The position numbers and the translations under genes were made by a program. Of a stretch of DNA of 64,000 bases, positions 44,646 to 56,052 are shown in pieces (positions within the stretch are counted from its first letter, which is position 1; every line of letters begins with the position of its first letter). Location: the NCBI GenBank assembly GCA_023105745.1, contig JALGQZ010000009.1:36756409-36820408 (forward strand), written 5' to 3'. Below the pieces are notes generated by a model. That model was not told where the DNA came from. It was given only the letters and a program-made list of their open reading frames with translations, and did not search any database. Origin of the DNA: Austropuccinia psidii. Taxonomy: Eukaryota > Basidiomycota > Pucciniomycetes > Pucciniales > Sphaerophragmiaceae.

Positions 44646-47600
44646 GTGGGAATCATGATGTGTTCAATGGTTCTCACTTGTTTCCTTCAAGAGCACAATT
44701 GTGCACTCTGAATACTAGTGTCAAGAACTCTTTAAAATTTCTTATTTTCTCTTCTGTCTCTGATATTTTTTATAGTATTCTCATTGATTCTGGTGCTACA
44801 AACTCTTTTATTGCAAAGAATTTTGTTCTCAAGTACTCATTGACTCTGTCAGAGCTCCCTGAAAAGATTCCTCTTTTCATTTTGGACTCTAATGAATCCC
44901 CTGCCTTGTTCATCACCCATTATACCAAGTGGGTAGTTCACTTGCCTTCCTTCCCAAGCTTTGATTGGGACTTCTTTACCATAGATTCACCCAAGGGAGA
45001 AGACCTGATATTGGGTTATGATTTCCTTTACCATTTTAATCACATTATTGATTGGAAAAATGGATTGATCACCTATGATTCTAGTGGTATTATTCCTTCT
45101 ACTAGTAATGACTTAGCCACTGCTGTCAACAGTGTTGCTCTGGTTGGTGAACTTAAGACACCTTCCCTTCCTTCTTCTGTCCATATCCCTCCCATCATTC
45201 CCTCTCAGTCATTACTTCCATTAAGAGATGAAGTCTTCAAAGAGATAGAGGATGTTGGAGAAGATGTTTCCATATCTTCACTTCATCTCTTTCAAGGGGA
45301 TATGGACCTTCCTCCCTTATCTTTTCATGCATCCCTGGAGGAGCAGTGGGATGAGGAGGAAGAGCCAGAAGAAATCGAAACTGTGTTGAAGGTAGTCCCT
45401 CCTGCTTATCACCAATATTTGGATGTATTCTCCAAGGTGAAAGCAGAGAAATTTCCTCCACACCGCGCCTGTGATCACCATATCGAATTGGAGGGTCTTC
45501 TACCTCCAATTGGTGTTATCTACTCATTATCAAATTAAGAGTCAGAAACACTGCAGGCCTACATTTCAGAGAATGTAGAGAAAGGTTTCATAAGACCAAG
45601 CTCCTCTTCAACAGGAGCACCTGTCCTTTTTGTCAAGAAAAAGGATGGAGGTCTTTGTTTGTGTGTTGACTACCGCAAACTCAATGCTGTCACTAGGAAG
45701 AACAGATACCCTGTCCCTCCTATGAACCAGCTCCTTACCGTATTCAACGGTTCCACTATCTTCTCCAAGATAGATTTGCGTGGTGCATATAACCTTCTGA
45801 GAATCAAAGAGGGGGATGAGCACTTAACTGCCTTCAAAAGCAAGTATGGTAGTTATGAGTATTTGGTCATGCCATTTGGTTTGACCAATGCTCCTGCTTC
45901 TTTCCAGAATCTTGTAAATGATATATTTGCAGATCTCTTGGATGTGTTTGTTGTGGTTTATCTAGATGATATTGTGGTATTCTCAAGTTCTGAGGAAGAA
46001 CATGTCAAACATGTGACCTCTGTCCTCCAAAGACTCAGAGAAAATAATTTATTTGCCAACGCCTCCAAGTGTGTATTCCATGCCTCAAGTGTGGAATACT
46101 TGGGCTATGTTGTTTCAAGTAATGGCCTCAAGATGGATTCTTCAAAAGTTCAGCAAATCCTCAATTGGCCTCAGCCCAAAAACATCAAGGCCCTTCAATC
46201 TTTTCTTGGCTTTGCCAATCTTTATTGTTGTTTCATTAAAAATTATTCCAAAAAAATCACTTCTCTCACTTCCCTTCTCAAAAAAGATTCTCCCTTTATC
46301 TTCAATGAGGAAGCTCTTAGTCAGTTTCAAGACCTCAAAGAAGCTTTCACCTCTGCTCCTATCTTATCCCATTTCAATCCATCTCTACCTACTATTGTAG
46401 AGACTGATGCTTCTGATTATGCATTGGGCGCCGTACTGAGTCAGGTGAATGACTCAGGAAAGCATCCCATTGCATTTGATAGTCGCAAGCTCGTACCAGC
46501 TGAACTCAACTATGAAATTCATGACAAGGAGCTCCTTGGCATAGTTTGGGCTCTCAAACGCTGGAGAGCATTTCTTCTTTCTCTTTCCAATTCTTTTGAG
46601 GTCTTGACAGACCACTCTTCCTTGCAGTATTTCATGTCTTCCAAAGTGCTTACTTGTCGTCAGGCCCGTTGGGCTGAATTTCTCTCAGAATTTCACTTAA
46701 CTATCACTTACCGCCCAGGCAGGCTGGCCACTTTACCAGATGCCTTGTCTTGTCGGGAAGACGTGTACCCAGAGAGGGGGGTGGACTTCATCAGCAAGAA
46801 TCCTCAAAATTTTCATCAAGTACTTAAGCAAGATGGAATTCAAGAGTCAAGATTCTTCTCAATCAAAGTGGAGATTTTCTCAGATTTGGTAGACAAGATT
46901 CAAAAAGAAGTATGGCAAGACAAAGACTATAAAGAAATACTCAAGCAACTAGAAAGAGGTGAATCAGTTCCAGATTATTCTCTTGAACCTCAAGCCAAGT
47001 TATTATTATTCAAAGATAGAGTGGTAATCCCAAGCAATGAAGAACTTCAACTCAATATTCTTCAAAAGCGTCATGACTCACCATTGGCTGGCCATCCTGG
47101 CCAGGAGAAGACCCTCAAACTCATCAAGAGGGATTTTTATTGGGCTGGCATGAATCAATTCATCAAGGACTATGTGTCCTCTTGTCAGCAATGTTCAATA
47201 AACAAGAACATTCATCACAAGAAGTTTGGATTACTCAAGCCTCTTTCAATTCCGTCTGGTCCTTGGAATTCATTATCAATGGACTTCATCACTCAATTGC
47301 TACTGTTAAACAACTTTGATTCAATTTTAGTAGTTGTGGACAGATTCTCAAAAATGGCAATCTTCATTCCAGCTTATGGAACAATCACTGCTCTGGACTT
47401 AGCTCAAATCTTCATTAGTCATGTATTTTCCAAGCATGGACTTCCAGTCAGTATTGTCAGTGATAGAGGATCCTTATTTGTTTCATCATTTTGGACGCAA
47501 TTGTGTCAGCAGCTCAAGATATCAAGAGATCTTTCAACTGCCTTTCACCCTGAAACAGATGGACAGACAGAGAGGGTAAATCAGATACTAGAACAGTACC

Positions 47601-48346
47601 TTTGGATGTATGTCAACTATCATCAAGATGACTGGTATATGTGGCTTCCTCTGGCTGAATTTGCCTATAATAATGCAGAACATTCATCAACCAAGCAATC
47701 ACCTTTTTTCAACATTTATGGAAGAAATCCCAGCTTTGACTCAATCCATATTTCTCAAGACTCACCTTCTGGAAAGTTATCAACAAAACTCCAATCAGTA
47801 CAGCAAGTTGTCAAGGAAGAATTAGAGTCAGCAATAAGGAGATTCAAGAAGTATGCAGATAGAAATAAAGCAATTCCACCTGATTTCCAACCTGGGGACA
47901 AAGTATGGCTAGCTTCCAAGAACATCAAGACAACAAGACCCACCAAGAAGTTATCAGAAAGATGGTTGGGACCTTTTGAAGTTCTGAAGAAGATTGGCAG
48001 TCATGCATATCACCTCAAGTTGCCTCAGCAATGGAAGACAGTTCACCCTGTATTCCATGTGTCCTTATTAGAACCAGTCAAGCATTCAACTATCCCAAAT
48101 CTTCATCAATTGCCGCCACCACCAGTTTTAGTGGAGGAACAAGAAGAATGGAAAGTGGCTCAGGTTCTGGACTCAAAACTCAAAAGAGGTAAATTATGGT
48201 ATCTTGTAGAGTGGAAAGGATTCATTGAAGACCCAGAAAGAACCACTTGGGAAGCAGCTTCAAACCTTACCAACTCACCAGACCTTGTCAAGGATTTCCA
48301 TTCATTGTATCCAGACAAGCCTGGTCCAAATACCTCAAGAGTTTGA
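44633..48346 (+). pseudogene. I-c pol: protease, RT, RNase H, integrase, chromodomain; one in-frame stop
   Basis: Entered at GGGAAAA in the -1 frame relative to gag. Protease: ILIDSGATNSFIAKNF with LILGYDFLYHF. A TAA at 45536-45538 stands where I-b has CAA. The next frame (45539-48346) is fully open: RT (VPPMNQLL, MPFGLTNAPASF, YLDD), RNase H ([29 protein letters not shown]), integrase (HDSPLAGHPGQ...CQQC; SMDFITQLL; IVSDRGSLF; HPETDGQTERVNQ), GPY/F (RWLGPFEVLKKIG) and a C-terminal chromodomain (WYLVEWKGFIEDPERTTWEA). All catalytic Asp/Glu residues I can locate are present. Apart from the single stop, Pol looks functional. Confidence 0.92.
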
Positions 48347-49102
48347 TTTATGGTGCTTGGTGGGGAGAAGAAGTTATGAAAGTAAGTTCCTCTCCTGGCA
48401 TGCACCTTTAAGGGGGTATTCTACCCATATGTTGTTGTAAGCATCACCTTGGCCACTTTGTGAGCACTTGTCAATTCTTTGGACAGGTTTAGGAAGCATA
48501 CAACACCAATACCCTCCAATTTGGACCTTATCAAGATATGGCCAAATGTTTCTTTCTTTCTCTTTTATTTATCATTTCATTTTTGCCAATCATCATAATT
48601 CAAGACATTCATTACTTCAAGTCATTTACAGCAATTCTTTTCAGAAGTCATTTATGGAAATTCATCTCAGAAGTCATTTATGGCAATTCTTTTCAATTTT
48701 ATGGTGCTTGGTGGGGAGTGGAAGTTATGAAAGTAAGTTCCTTCTCCTGGTATGCATCCCTGAGGGTTCTGCTTCTTGTAAAACATTACCTTGGCCACTC
48801 TGTGAGCATCAAATGCCTGGTTTTCATTTTTCAGACACTTTTTAGCCAGAATCAAGCAACTCACCATAAGAAGGACCAACCATCAGGATTTTTTCTTTGT
48901 TTCTTTCTTTACTCTCATTTTCTCTTATTCTTTTATTTTTTCTTTCTTTATTTACTTGTATAATTTTCTTTCTTTTATTTCTTTAAAGCAGCAGCATCCC
49001 CTCCCAAATCATGTATTGGGAGGTTCCATTATTTCTTTCATTTTTTAGTATTATAAGAGTGGGGATAGAAGCCAAACCAAACACAAACAAGGAAAAGGAA
49101 AA
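48347..49102 (+). other. I-c spacer between convergent genes, with internal repeats
   Basis: This AT-rich spacer is non-coding. It has a spaced direct repeat (ATGGTGCTTGGTGGGGAG at about 48350 and 48700, each followed by AAGTTATGAAAGTAAGTTC) about 350 bp apart, and tandem TTCAGAAGTCATTTATGG-like units at about 48625-48690. It presumably contains the polyadenylation signals of pol and of the opposite-strand gene. Confidence 0.65.
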
Positions 49103-50397
49103 CTAGTTATCTCTACCCAAATCATCAAAAGTTCTCTGGAAATCATTTATCAACTCATCTTCATACCAGGAAAATTTTGCAGCCATCTCTTCAGAAGCAG
49201 TACCTGGAATAGTCCTGTCATTGGCATACATAATCACCTCTCTGCTATTTCTATCAACCCTCCTGAACAATCTGGCCACAGCATCTTGACTTTCACTAGC
49301 CGCGTTGGGATCTTCTCTGGTAACCCGGATAGGCCAACGTTCCCTTCTTTGAAAAACTTGAGCGGCAGGAAACGGCGAAGGGGACAATCCATCTCTTCTT
49401 CTGCTGGAGCTGGCCACAGGTTGGAGTTGACGGGAGGTGTTTATGGGTGAGTTTCTGGACTGTTGAACTGGTGATGGTCTTACTGCTGGATTCAAGGTAG
49501 GCCTGGTGGTGTGGGAAGTAGTTGGTGAAGGAGGAGGAAGGGTTGTAGGAATGGAAGCAAGCATTGGTTGGAAGGTTCTTGGAGTGCTGGGAATAACTTG
49601 GCTTTGTAATCTAGTGTTGGAAAGAGGTTGAGAAGAGGAATTGCTGGATGGATGGCCAATTGAATGAGAGATAACTTGAACTTCTTCACCATCCAACTCA
49701 TCACTTCCTTCAGCATCTGGATCTGTTGGGGAATCAACAATTCTTCTTAGTTTCTTCACTACTTTCACAACTCCATCAGCATTGGTCCTTGAGATTGCGA
49801 TTTCTGAGCTGTAGTGTATGGGCCTACCACCAATTGGAATGGACCCTCCAACATTAGTCCACCTGGCCACATCCCTCTGCCTGGAACCAGTCACTAAATC
49901 AAAATATCAGCACCAATTCAATCAAAATATGCAAATCACTCACATTGAGAAAATCCAGAAGTTTCATCAGGGGTAGGTTCCTCAAAAATGGGGAATTCCT
50001 GCCCATAAGGCCCATCTTTCCTGCTCCATAAGTGTCTCCTGACCTGGGACAAAGTTGATGCAGTACAACGACATGGCTTCTTCTCAACAAAGCAAAAGTG
50101 GCATTTTGACGATTGAGGATTGTAATGTTGAAAGCATTCCTTACCCCTGGCCAAACATTCAGTACAGGCAGGATCAAGAACTTCAACTGCTTTGAACCCA
50201 TCATAGGTTTGGGAGGGGTCAAAATGGCCAGAAGACGCCATGGAAGGGGAGTACAATTGACTGAAGACACCAGAACCATGAAGAACAGATGGTGGCGGTA
50301 CAGAAGGAGAAGATTCAGTGAGCTCAGTCAGTTTGGAACTCATAACTGAAGAATATGCAAGCAGAAGATTCAAGACCTCAGAATCAATCCACTCCAT
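49103..50397 (-). CDS. Opposite-strand gene of I-c: spliced, 414-aa Zn2Cys6-like protein
   Basis: It runs antisense to gag-pol between pol and the 3' LTR. Exon 1 is 50397-49944 (an alternative ATG is at 50343), the intron is 49943-49894 (GTGAGT...TTTAG, 50 nt) and exon 2 is 49893-49103; the joined frame is open for 414 codons. Residues ~75-110 read ACTECLARGKECFQHY and then CHFCFVEKKPCRC, with spacing C-X2-C-X6-C-X10-C-X2-C-X6-C. This matches the fungal Zn(II)2Cys6 binuclear cluster. The middle is rich in Ser/Pro/Thr and low in order; the last ~70 residues look helical (DAVARLFRRVDRNSREVIM; EEMAAKFSWYEDELINDF). The basic residues usual between Zn2Cys6 cysteines are few, so DNA binding is inferred only. 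All three family I copies carry it. Confidence 0.75.
49894..49943 (-). other. 50-nt intron in the opposite-strand gene of I-c
   Basis: GTGAGT donor, TTTAG acceptor. Joining CAA-T to TG-ACT gives ...SGFSQ-L-TGSRQRD. The same intron exists in I-a (6555-6604) and I-b (28285-28335). Because the element's genomic RNA is transcribed from the other strand, this intron would not be removed during retrotransposition. Confidence 0.75.
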
Positions 50398-50696
50398 ATC
50401 AAGGAAAAGAATTCAACCTCAAGGAAATGGGGGCCATAACTCAATTATGCCCCCCCTCAAAGCCTCTAAGGTGAAGGTTCATACCCCTTTGGGGCTGAAC
50501 TCATCACCCAGGGCCTCCCCTGCAACTTTGGGGAGGCCAGGAACTTGATGGTCCTGGACCCCATCAATGGGTCCAGGCCATGTATGGTGAAAGTGATATT
50601 TGGGCCATTTCTAGGCCCCTTGGTCACCCTGGGTCCCCAGCAAATTTGGGCCCAGGGGCTCCATTTTGGTCCGGGGGGCCTCCATTAACCCCCATG

Positions 50697-50750
50697 GACC
50701 GCGGACCACAGACCACAGACCACAGACCACGGACCGCAGACCGTAGGACC
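50697..50750. repeat. Tandem 8-bp repeat (GACCACAG/GACCGCGG variants)
   Basis: About six head-to-tail 8-mers such as GACCACAG and GACCGCAG lie here. The I-a counterpart (about 5778-5807, inverted) has only about three units, so the array differs in length between copies. Confidence 0.8.
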
Positions 50751-50979
50751 CCAAAGAAGCAAAAAGGCCAAATATGGCCAAAAATCAAAGAATTACCCAA
50801 CTTCACCACAACACCCAAAAGGCCCAAAAGGTCAAAAAAATGAAGAGGTATCAAGAATTCCTCAGGGGAGAGGCCACAGCCCAGAGCACTTTGGAGGGCT
50901 GTTTGAGGCCATTTCCATGGACAATGGGGACAAGACCCCTGGAATAAAAACTTTCAAGAATTCATTGGATTAAACCTTG

Positions 50980-51010
50980 CCCAATGAGTACACTTCATAT
51001 ACTCATTGGG
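50980..51010. promoter_or_regulatory. Hairpin with 11-bp perfect stem, I-c copy
   Basis: CCCAATGAGTA (50980-50990), loop CACTTCATA, TACTCATTGGG (51000-51010). It corresponds to 5537-5569 of I-a, where the loop sequence differs but the arms are the same. Confidence 0.7.
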
Positions 51011-51330
51011 AATCATTTTTTGAGCACAAGAGCTCAGTGGCCCTTATTCTGGGATATATCCCAAGGCCACATTCCAACGGCATGGTTGATTGATTCAGTA
51101 GAAAAGAAATGCACATTCTGAAGTGGAATAATTACTCAAACTTGGAAACAGGGGGGAATCAATTGAGTTTGACAGAGAAGGAGTGAAGAAGGATTTTCAG
51201 GATAATGGCCAAGAGGAAAAGAAAATTAAAAAGAAATTTTTTTGAAAAAATGTGGGGATATTGAGATGCCACTCAACAGTGGCAGGGTTATGGTGTTCAG
51301 GAGCCCACCAGTTTCAAGCGGGGGATACTG

Positions 51331-52089
51331 TAACAACCATCCATCAGGGGAAAGGGTATTCATTCATACAACCACTCAAACACCTCAAATCAGCAAATCG
51401 AGTATCTGCATCAGCATTCAGTTTCAGCAATCTTCATTCTGAAACATGCATACAATTTGGTACATCAATACACCCTGTCAATACCTGTACAGATTGGATT
51501 CACTCAATACAGTTTCAATACACCAGTATGAAACTGTATGATCACTCAAATACACCACACCTCTTGTACAGGCTCTGTACAGCTGTACAAGACCTGTATT
51601 GGCCAGAATCAATTCAATCATCATTTATTCTCATAAAAATTCTTCCTCTGGATCAGGGATGGTGATTCTCACATATACCAGCCCCTCTTTCTCCCCCCTG
51701 GGACTTTTCCCCAGTTAATTAATTTAGTTTATTTATTATTTTATAATTATTTTTATCCTTATTTTTGGGTATTATAATTATTTAATTTTAAGTTAGTCTT
51801 TGCATTTTCTTTCTTTGCCTGTACAGTATGAGTTGGGTGGCCATATCCTTATTAACCCTTCTCTTTCCATTCTGACAGGTTGAAACAGTGGACTTGGACT
51901 TGTTTGTGGTTGGCTCTTCTATTTCTTATCCTTACTTCTTTGTTGCTGCTTTCTCATATCTTTATTTATAGTAATTCATTCCTTACACTCTTAAGTGTCT
52001 TTCATCTTTCCATATCCTTGAGCCCTCCATAAGTGAGTCCTAGTTTACTGAGTGCCAGGCCCTCTTCACTTCGAAGAGCCCCTGTGACA
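51331..52089 (+). repeat. 3' LTR of I-c
   Basis: It is the partner of 41731-42493 with the same ends; about 20-25 differences by eye. The hairpin here (51698-51714) lacks one G of the left arm. It is followed by GATAT (52090-52094). Confidence 0.95.
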
Positions 52090-52700
52090 GATATTGAGGT
52101 CAGAATTGGTTCATTTTGTAGCCCTGGATGGGGTCTACACAATGGTACCCCATTTGGTATGGGTAGCATTGAATATGGCAAAGTTGCACCATGTTTGATT
52201 CCCATTATCCAGATACCTATTTTTCTCAAATCCTCTTTTGAACTTGTTTGATCCATACTTTTTGCTCTAGATGATTCATGGGGAAATGGATGGCCTCATC
52301 AGATAGGGCGAATTGTTTCATTTCCAAAAAGAACCCACTTTAAGTATCTAACAATAAAACTGTAAATGCTAGATGGCAGGTACCATTGAAGAGCCCTGAC
52401 TGGGGCCTTCAAATAGAAAACCCATTTGATGGGGTTCAGCCTCTTTCTATGTATTTTAGATGGGTGGTTAAAATTAAGGTTTATGCTGAGAAACTGAATT
52501 GAGCCTGAATCACTTTTTTATTCTTTACCCTATGCTTCTTAGACTTGTATATTTTGAAAGAGGTAGGTTTTCTCTTTATTTTGATTCCTTTTGAGCTGTT
52601 TTGGCTCATATCCATGTTTTTGGTGGTATTTTTACTCTACCATTGGTTTAGGGTATTTTGGCTGTCATTCTTGGGCTCTGGTTTTGAGTCACAAGTTAAC

Positions 52701-53174
52701 AAGGAAGGGGAATGATTCATCCATCCCTTACTAGCAAGATAATCTAGCTATTCATATCAAAGTATTATAGATTTTTAGGTTTGATTAAGAGTGATTTCTA
52801 ATTTACATTAGTCAACAGAAGGTCTACACTATATTATCAATCCACCCTATGCTTGAGTTATTAGTCTTATAGCTATGATACTTCCAATAATACTCATAAA
52901 ATTGAGTTTATCCCCATAGCCTATGTATAATAAACAAAAAATATTCATATTATACCTTTATATTAAAAAAGAACCCTTGATAATATACATTATTACATAA
53001 AAAATCACACTTATATCTTATTATATCACTCATATATTTAACAAATATCTCTTCTATATTAAACACTACCTTCCCTATCAATGATTAAACATCTCACCGT
53101 TACATAATATTCACAATTAACCACTAAAAAAATAAGAACTGTGAAATATATATAAAATCAGATTACACTTCTCC
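52701..53174. other. AT-rich unassigned stretch between two LTRs
   Basis: After the family II LTR end this ~470-bp segment has no coding and no similarity I can see to the other elements. It could be old host sequence or the remnant of an element's internal region. Confidence 0.4.
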
Positions 53175-55000
53175 TGTAAGGTGTGGATATGAAACTTTGA
53201 TTAAAAATCAAGTACTTTTCCTGTCCTCAGAATTTGTATAAGGTAAAAATCAATTAAAAATAGTAAGAAATATTATTTTTAAGAGAAAACACACCAATTT
53301 TACTGTTTATAACTTTATTAGTATAAAACAATAATATTATAAAGATTTATTGTTTTACCAACAATAAAAATTTATCCAAAAATACTCTACAAGAGATATT
53401 TAAGGCTACAAAAGAAATTTCTTCAAGAGCAATTTCAATTGGAATTAATTGAGCAAAGAACTGCAAGCAATTAATTAAAGAACAAAGTCTTTAAAAAGAA
53501 TATTAAAGAGAAAACAAGCCCAAAAGTAACCAGAGTGAATTTGGAAACAAAGTGACAAAGTTTACAGTGATGAAAGATGCTTTAATTCACTTTTGGGGTG
53601 GTTCAGGGGTAAAAATGATTATAAGAGTTATAAACAATGATTATAATGATTTTTTCACGTGGTTAAAAGGTTTAAAATGATTTAAGAAATGTTTTTGGAA
53701 TATTTTATTTATTGGTTTAACAATGTTTAAACTAATTATAAAAGGAAAAGATTCTAACATGAAGAGAAAAGTGGGGCAAAGAAGACATTCTTTTATAGCC
53801 ATCAATTTTTTTACTCCAAAGGTAAAATTTACTCTTGTCAGTCGTGAAAAACAGTCTGACAACAGAAAAGCCAATTATGGCATCATTGAACCCTGGTTTA
53901 GACCAAAAGAGGGCTGGTTTAAGCCATTTTTAGCCATTTTAGACCCTTAAATCAGCCATTACTATAGCAATACCTGGTCTAGATCCTTCAAAACACGTCA
54001 GAATGTGTGTAAGAGACGTAGAAACCAGTCAAAACTATTTTTACTATAATTGTTTTATCTTAAGGGTAGTTTTACTCTCTTGGCAACAGCTAAAACTACC
54101 CCAGTTGGTATCAAAACCTCATCATCAATTGAGTCCACAGACCCTGTGACTCAATTCCAGGCCAAAAGTGATGAACTTTTGGGCAGATTTTGACATCCCA
54201 TGCCAGTCAGCAAGGACTTTGGGGGTCTGGCCCCCCCTTAGAGCTAGAGTTCCTTTCCCCCCCAATTTTAATCTTTCCAATTTATTTTTTCCTTGAATTA
54301 CTCATCATGTATTATACTTGTAATTGAAATATGTAATTCAATTGAATTGTACAGTAAAATACAGTAATAATTGATACCTCACATGTAAATCAAAGTTCAC
54401 TTATGTAATACACATGCACATTTTGACATTTCAATTGAATTCAATTGAAAATACTTCAATTCCTCATAACTTCTAAGCTAAACACAACACCTCAATTTTA
54501 ACACAAAAATTGATGGATAACACCACATGTGGTGTAAATTAAATTAAAGTTTTGAGGATTTTCAATTTTTGTATTGAAAATACTAAAAGCTTAACTTAAG
54601 CTTATTTAGAGTTGAGTTACAAAAATTTCACTCAGAGGTGACCCCACCTAATTTTTTATGAGGAATCAAATGGTGAAATAAATTTTATATGTTTATTTAT
54701 TGGATAAAAAGTTATAATATATTTCATATAAATTTTTACCAAAAATATTTTAATTTCATAATTTTTATTAAAAATTCATTTTTACATAATTTTTACAAGT
54801 AAAAATGAATTTTCATAATTTTAATTTTTATTGTAATTTTATTTTTAAATTATAATTAAATTTTGTTTTTTAAATATAAATTTGTATTTATATTTCAATT
54901 TTTATTTTTCTAATATAAACAAATTTATTTTATTTATATTTATATCTTAATTTATCTTTTGTGGTCTTTTGGGTATATGAAAATACCTCTAACGCTCACA
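53175..55000 (+). repeat. Family III LTR at the right edge of the nest
   Basis: TGTAAGGTGTGGATATGA...CTCTAACGCTCACA, 1826 bp, same orientation as the two other family III LTRs. The flanks TCTCC and TTGAT do not match, so either the duplication decayed or one side was lost by recombination or deletion. It ends about 1.05 kb from the stop codon of the host glucanase gene. Confidence 0.88.
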
Positions 55001-56052
55001 TTGATCCCCAAGCTAATACGATGGACATCAGACCTTACAACAATACTTTTTAGGTAATATAACTATTTAGACAAAAACTGTATGATCAAGTTAGCATGCA
55101 TGACAATGAGAATGATTATCTGTATTGACTTTTCTTAGATGAGCCTTTGATGAGAAGCTCTTCATTAACAACAGCGTCTTCCATAAATTGGTCTTCACCA
55201 ATGCGTATGACATATATGAATCCAATTTTTCTGCTGTGAAATACTCAGATGTTTGATGCATTTTTATCATATTTTTCATGTATTGACGCTTTTATATAAA
55301 AAGAGAATTAAAATTAAAGTATAATTGACATAATTCAAAATAGTTGAAACCTTGAAAAAGTAATAATCTTATTGATATGAATTTTATTCCATGACCAAAT
55401 CTGCTCGATATAATATTGGTTATTGGTTATGCTTTTTGAAAATGTCCCAGACAATGAACACCATCAAGAGAAAACATATTGGGTTGCGCTTAGATTTTTT
55501 TAAGTGTACAATTCAATATTTTCATAAGTCTTAGCTTTTCTCCGAAAATTCATATTTGTTGCGTTAATACGTAATCATGTTATTTTGAACCAATAATTTG
55601 CTGAATTAAAATATTAAGCATCAGCAGAAAACTGGGAAGATTATTTCTGAAAAAACACTTTAACATAGCCTTAATTCTTTACAATTCTTTTAAAAGAATA
55701 AAAGGTGAGACAGATTAGATTCTCATTACGAAAAAGTGCTACATAACTCCCATAAACAAGTCCCCTCAAAAGGGGTATTCTGATTGTCCACCCTTGATCA
55801 CCAACAAGTACAAATTATTGAAATAGAAAATATATATAGTACGCGAAAGGTAGAAAGGCCATCACTCAGAAAAAAATGAACTCTTCCTTGAGCTGTTCTG
55901 CTTGTAAAATACTTACAGATTAGCATTTCAGATTTGGGACCAGGCCATACTAGTACACATTCAAAGCCAAGTAGCACGCATGAGAATTACGATTGTCTTT
56001 AGGCGTTGTATAAACAACGAAGTTGCAAATGCAGAGTGATTGCCGGGATCGT
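55001..56052. other. Intergenic region downstream of the glucanase gene
   Basis: No gene is recognised. A 62-codon open frame on the minus strand (55279-55091) has no known similarity. The region 55740-56052 is probably the 3' UTR and terminator zone of the glucanase gene; it contains a small hairpin CCCCT-CAAA-AGGGG at about 55763-55776. Confidence 0.45.

Larger units (their letters stand above)
50398..51330 (+). other. I-c 3' non-coding block with polypurine tract
   Basis: This 930-bp block upstream of the 3' LTR ends AAGCGGGGGATAC, the polypurine tract. It contains a GACCACAG-type tandem repeat (about 50697-50750) and the conserved hairpin at 50980-51010. It should also contain the promoter of the opposite-strand gene, which starts at its left end. 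No coding is supported. Confidence 0.7.
41731..52089 (+). mobile_element. Family I chromovirus I-c, full length with both LTRs
   Basis: This 10.36-kb element is bounded by LTRs of 763 and 759 bp, with perfect GATAT target duplications. The layout is leader (42494-43285), ORF1 (43286-43738), gag (43739-44645), pol (44633-48346, -1 frame), spacer, opposite-strand gene (50397-49103), 3' block and 3' LTR. It is the best-preserved copy: two 1-nt losses in gag and one stop in pol separate it from being open, while its opposite-strand gene is fully open after splicing. LTR divergence by eye is about 3%. Confidence 0.96.
41347..52700 (-). repeat. Truncated, diverged family II LTR split by I-c
   Basis: The pieces 41415-41730 and 52090-52700 together read as the later two-thirds of a family II LTR, in the same orientation as the one before it. 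Recognisable segments are AAGCCTGTATTGGGCTCAGATG, GGTTCATTTTGTAGCCCTGG, and the end GGTTTTGAGTCACAAGTTAAC, each given here in part. I-c interrupts it at GATAT. It is the most diverged family II LTR in the window. The ~70 bp at 41347-41414 match nothing I recognise. Confidence 0.75.

Noticed and set aside
821..52089. RIP-like C-to-T mutation as the cause of the stops
   Set aside because: The lesions I could compare are a mix of C-to-T, C-to-A, transversions and single-base deletions; without a dinucleotide count across alignments there is no support.
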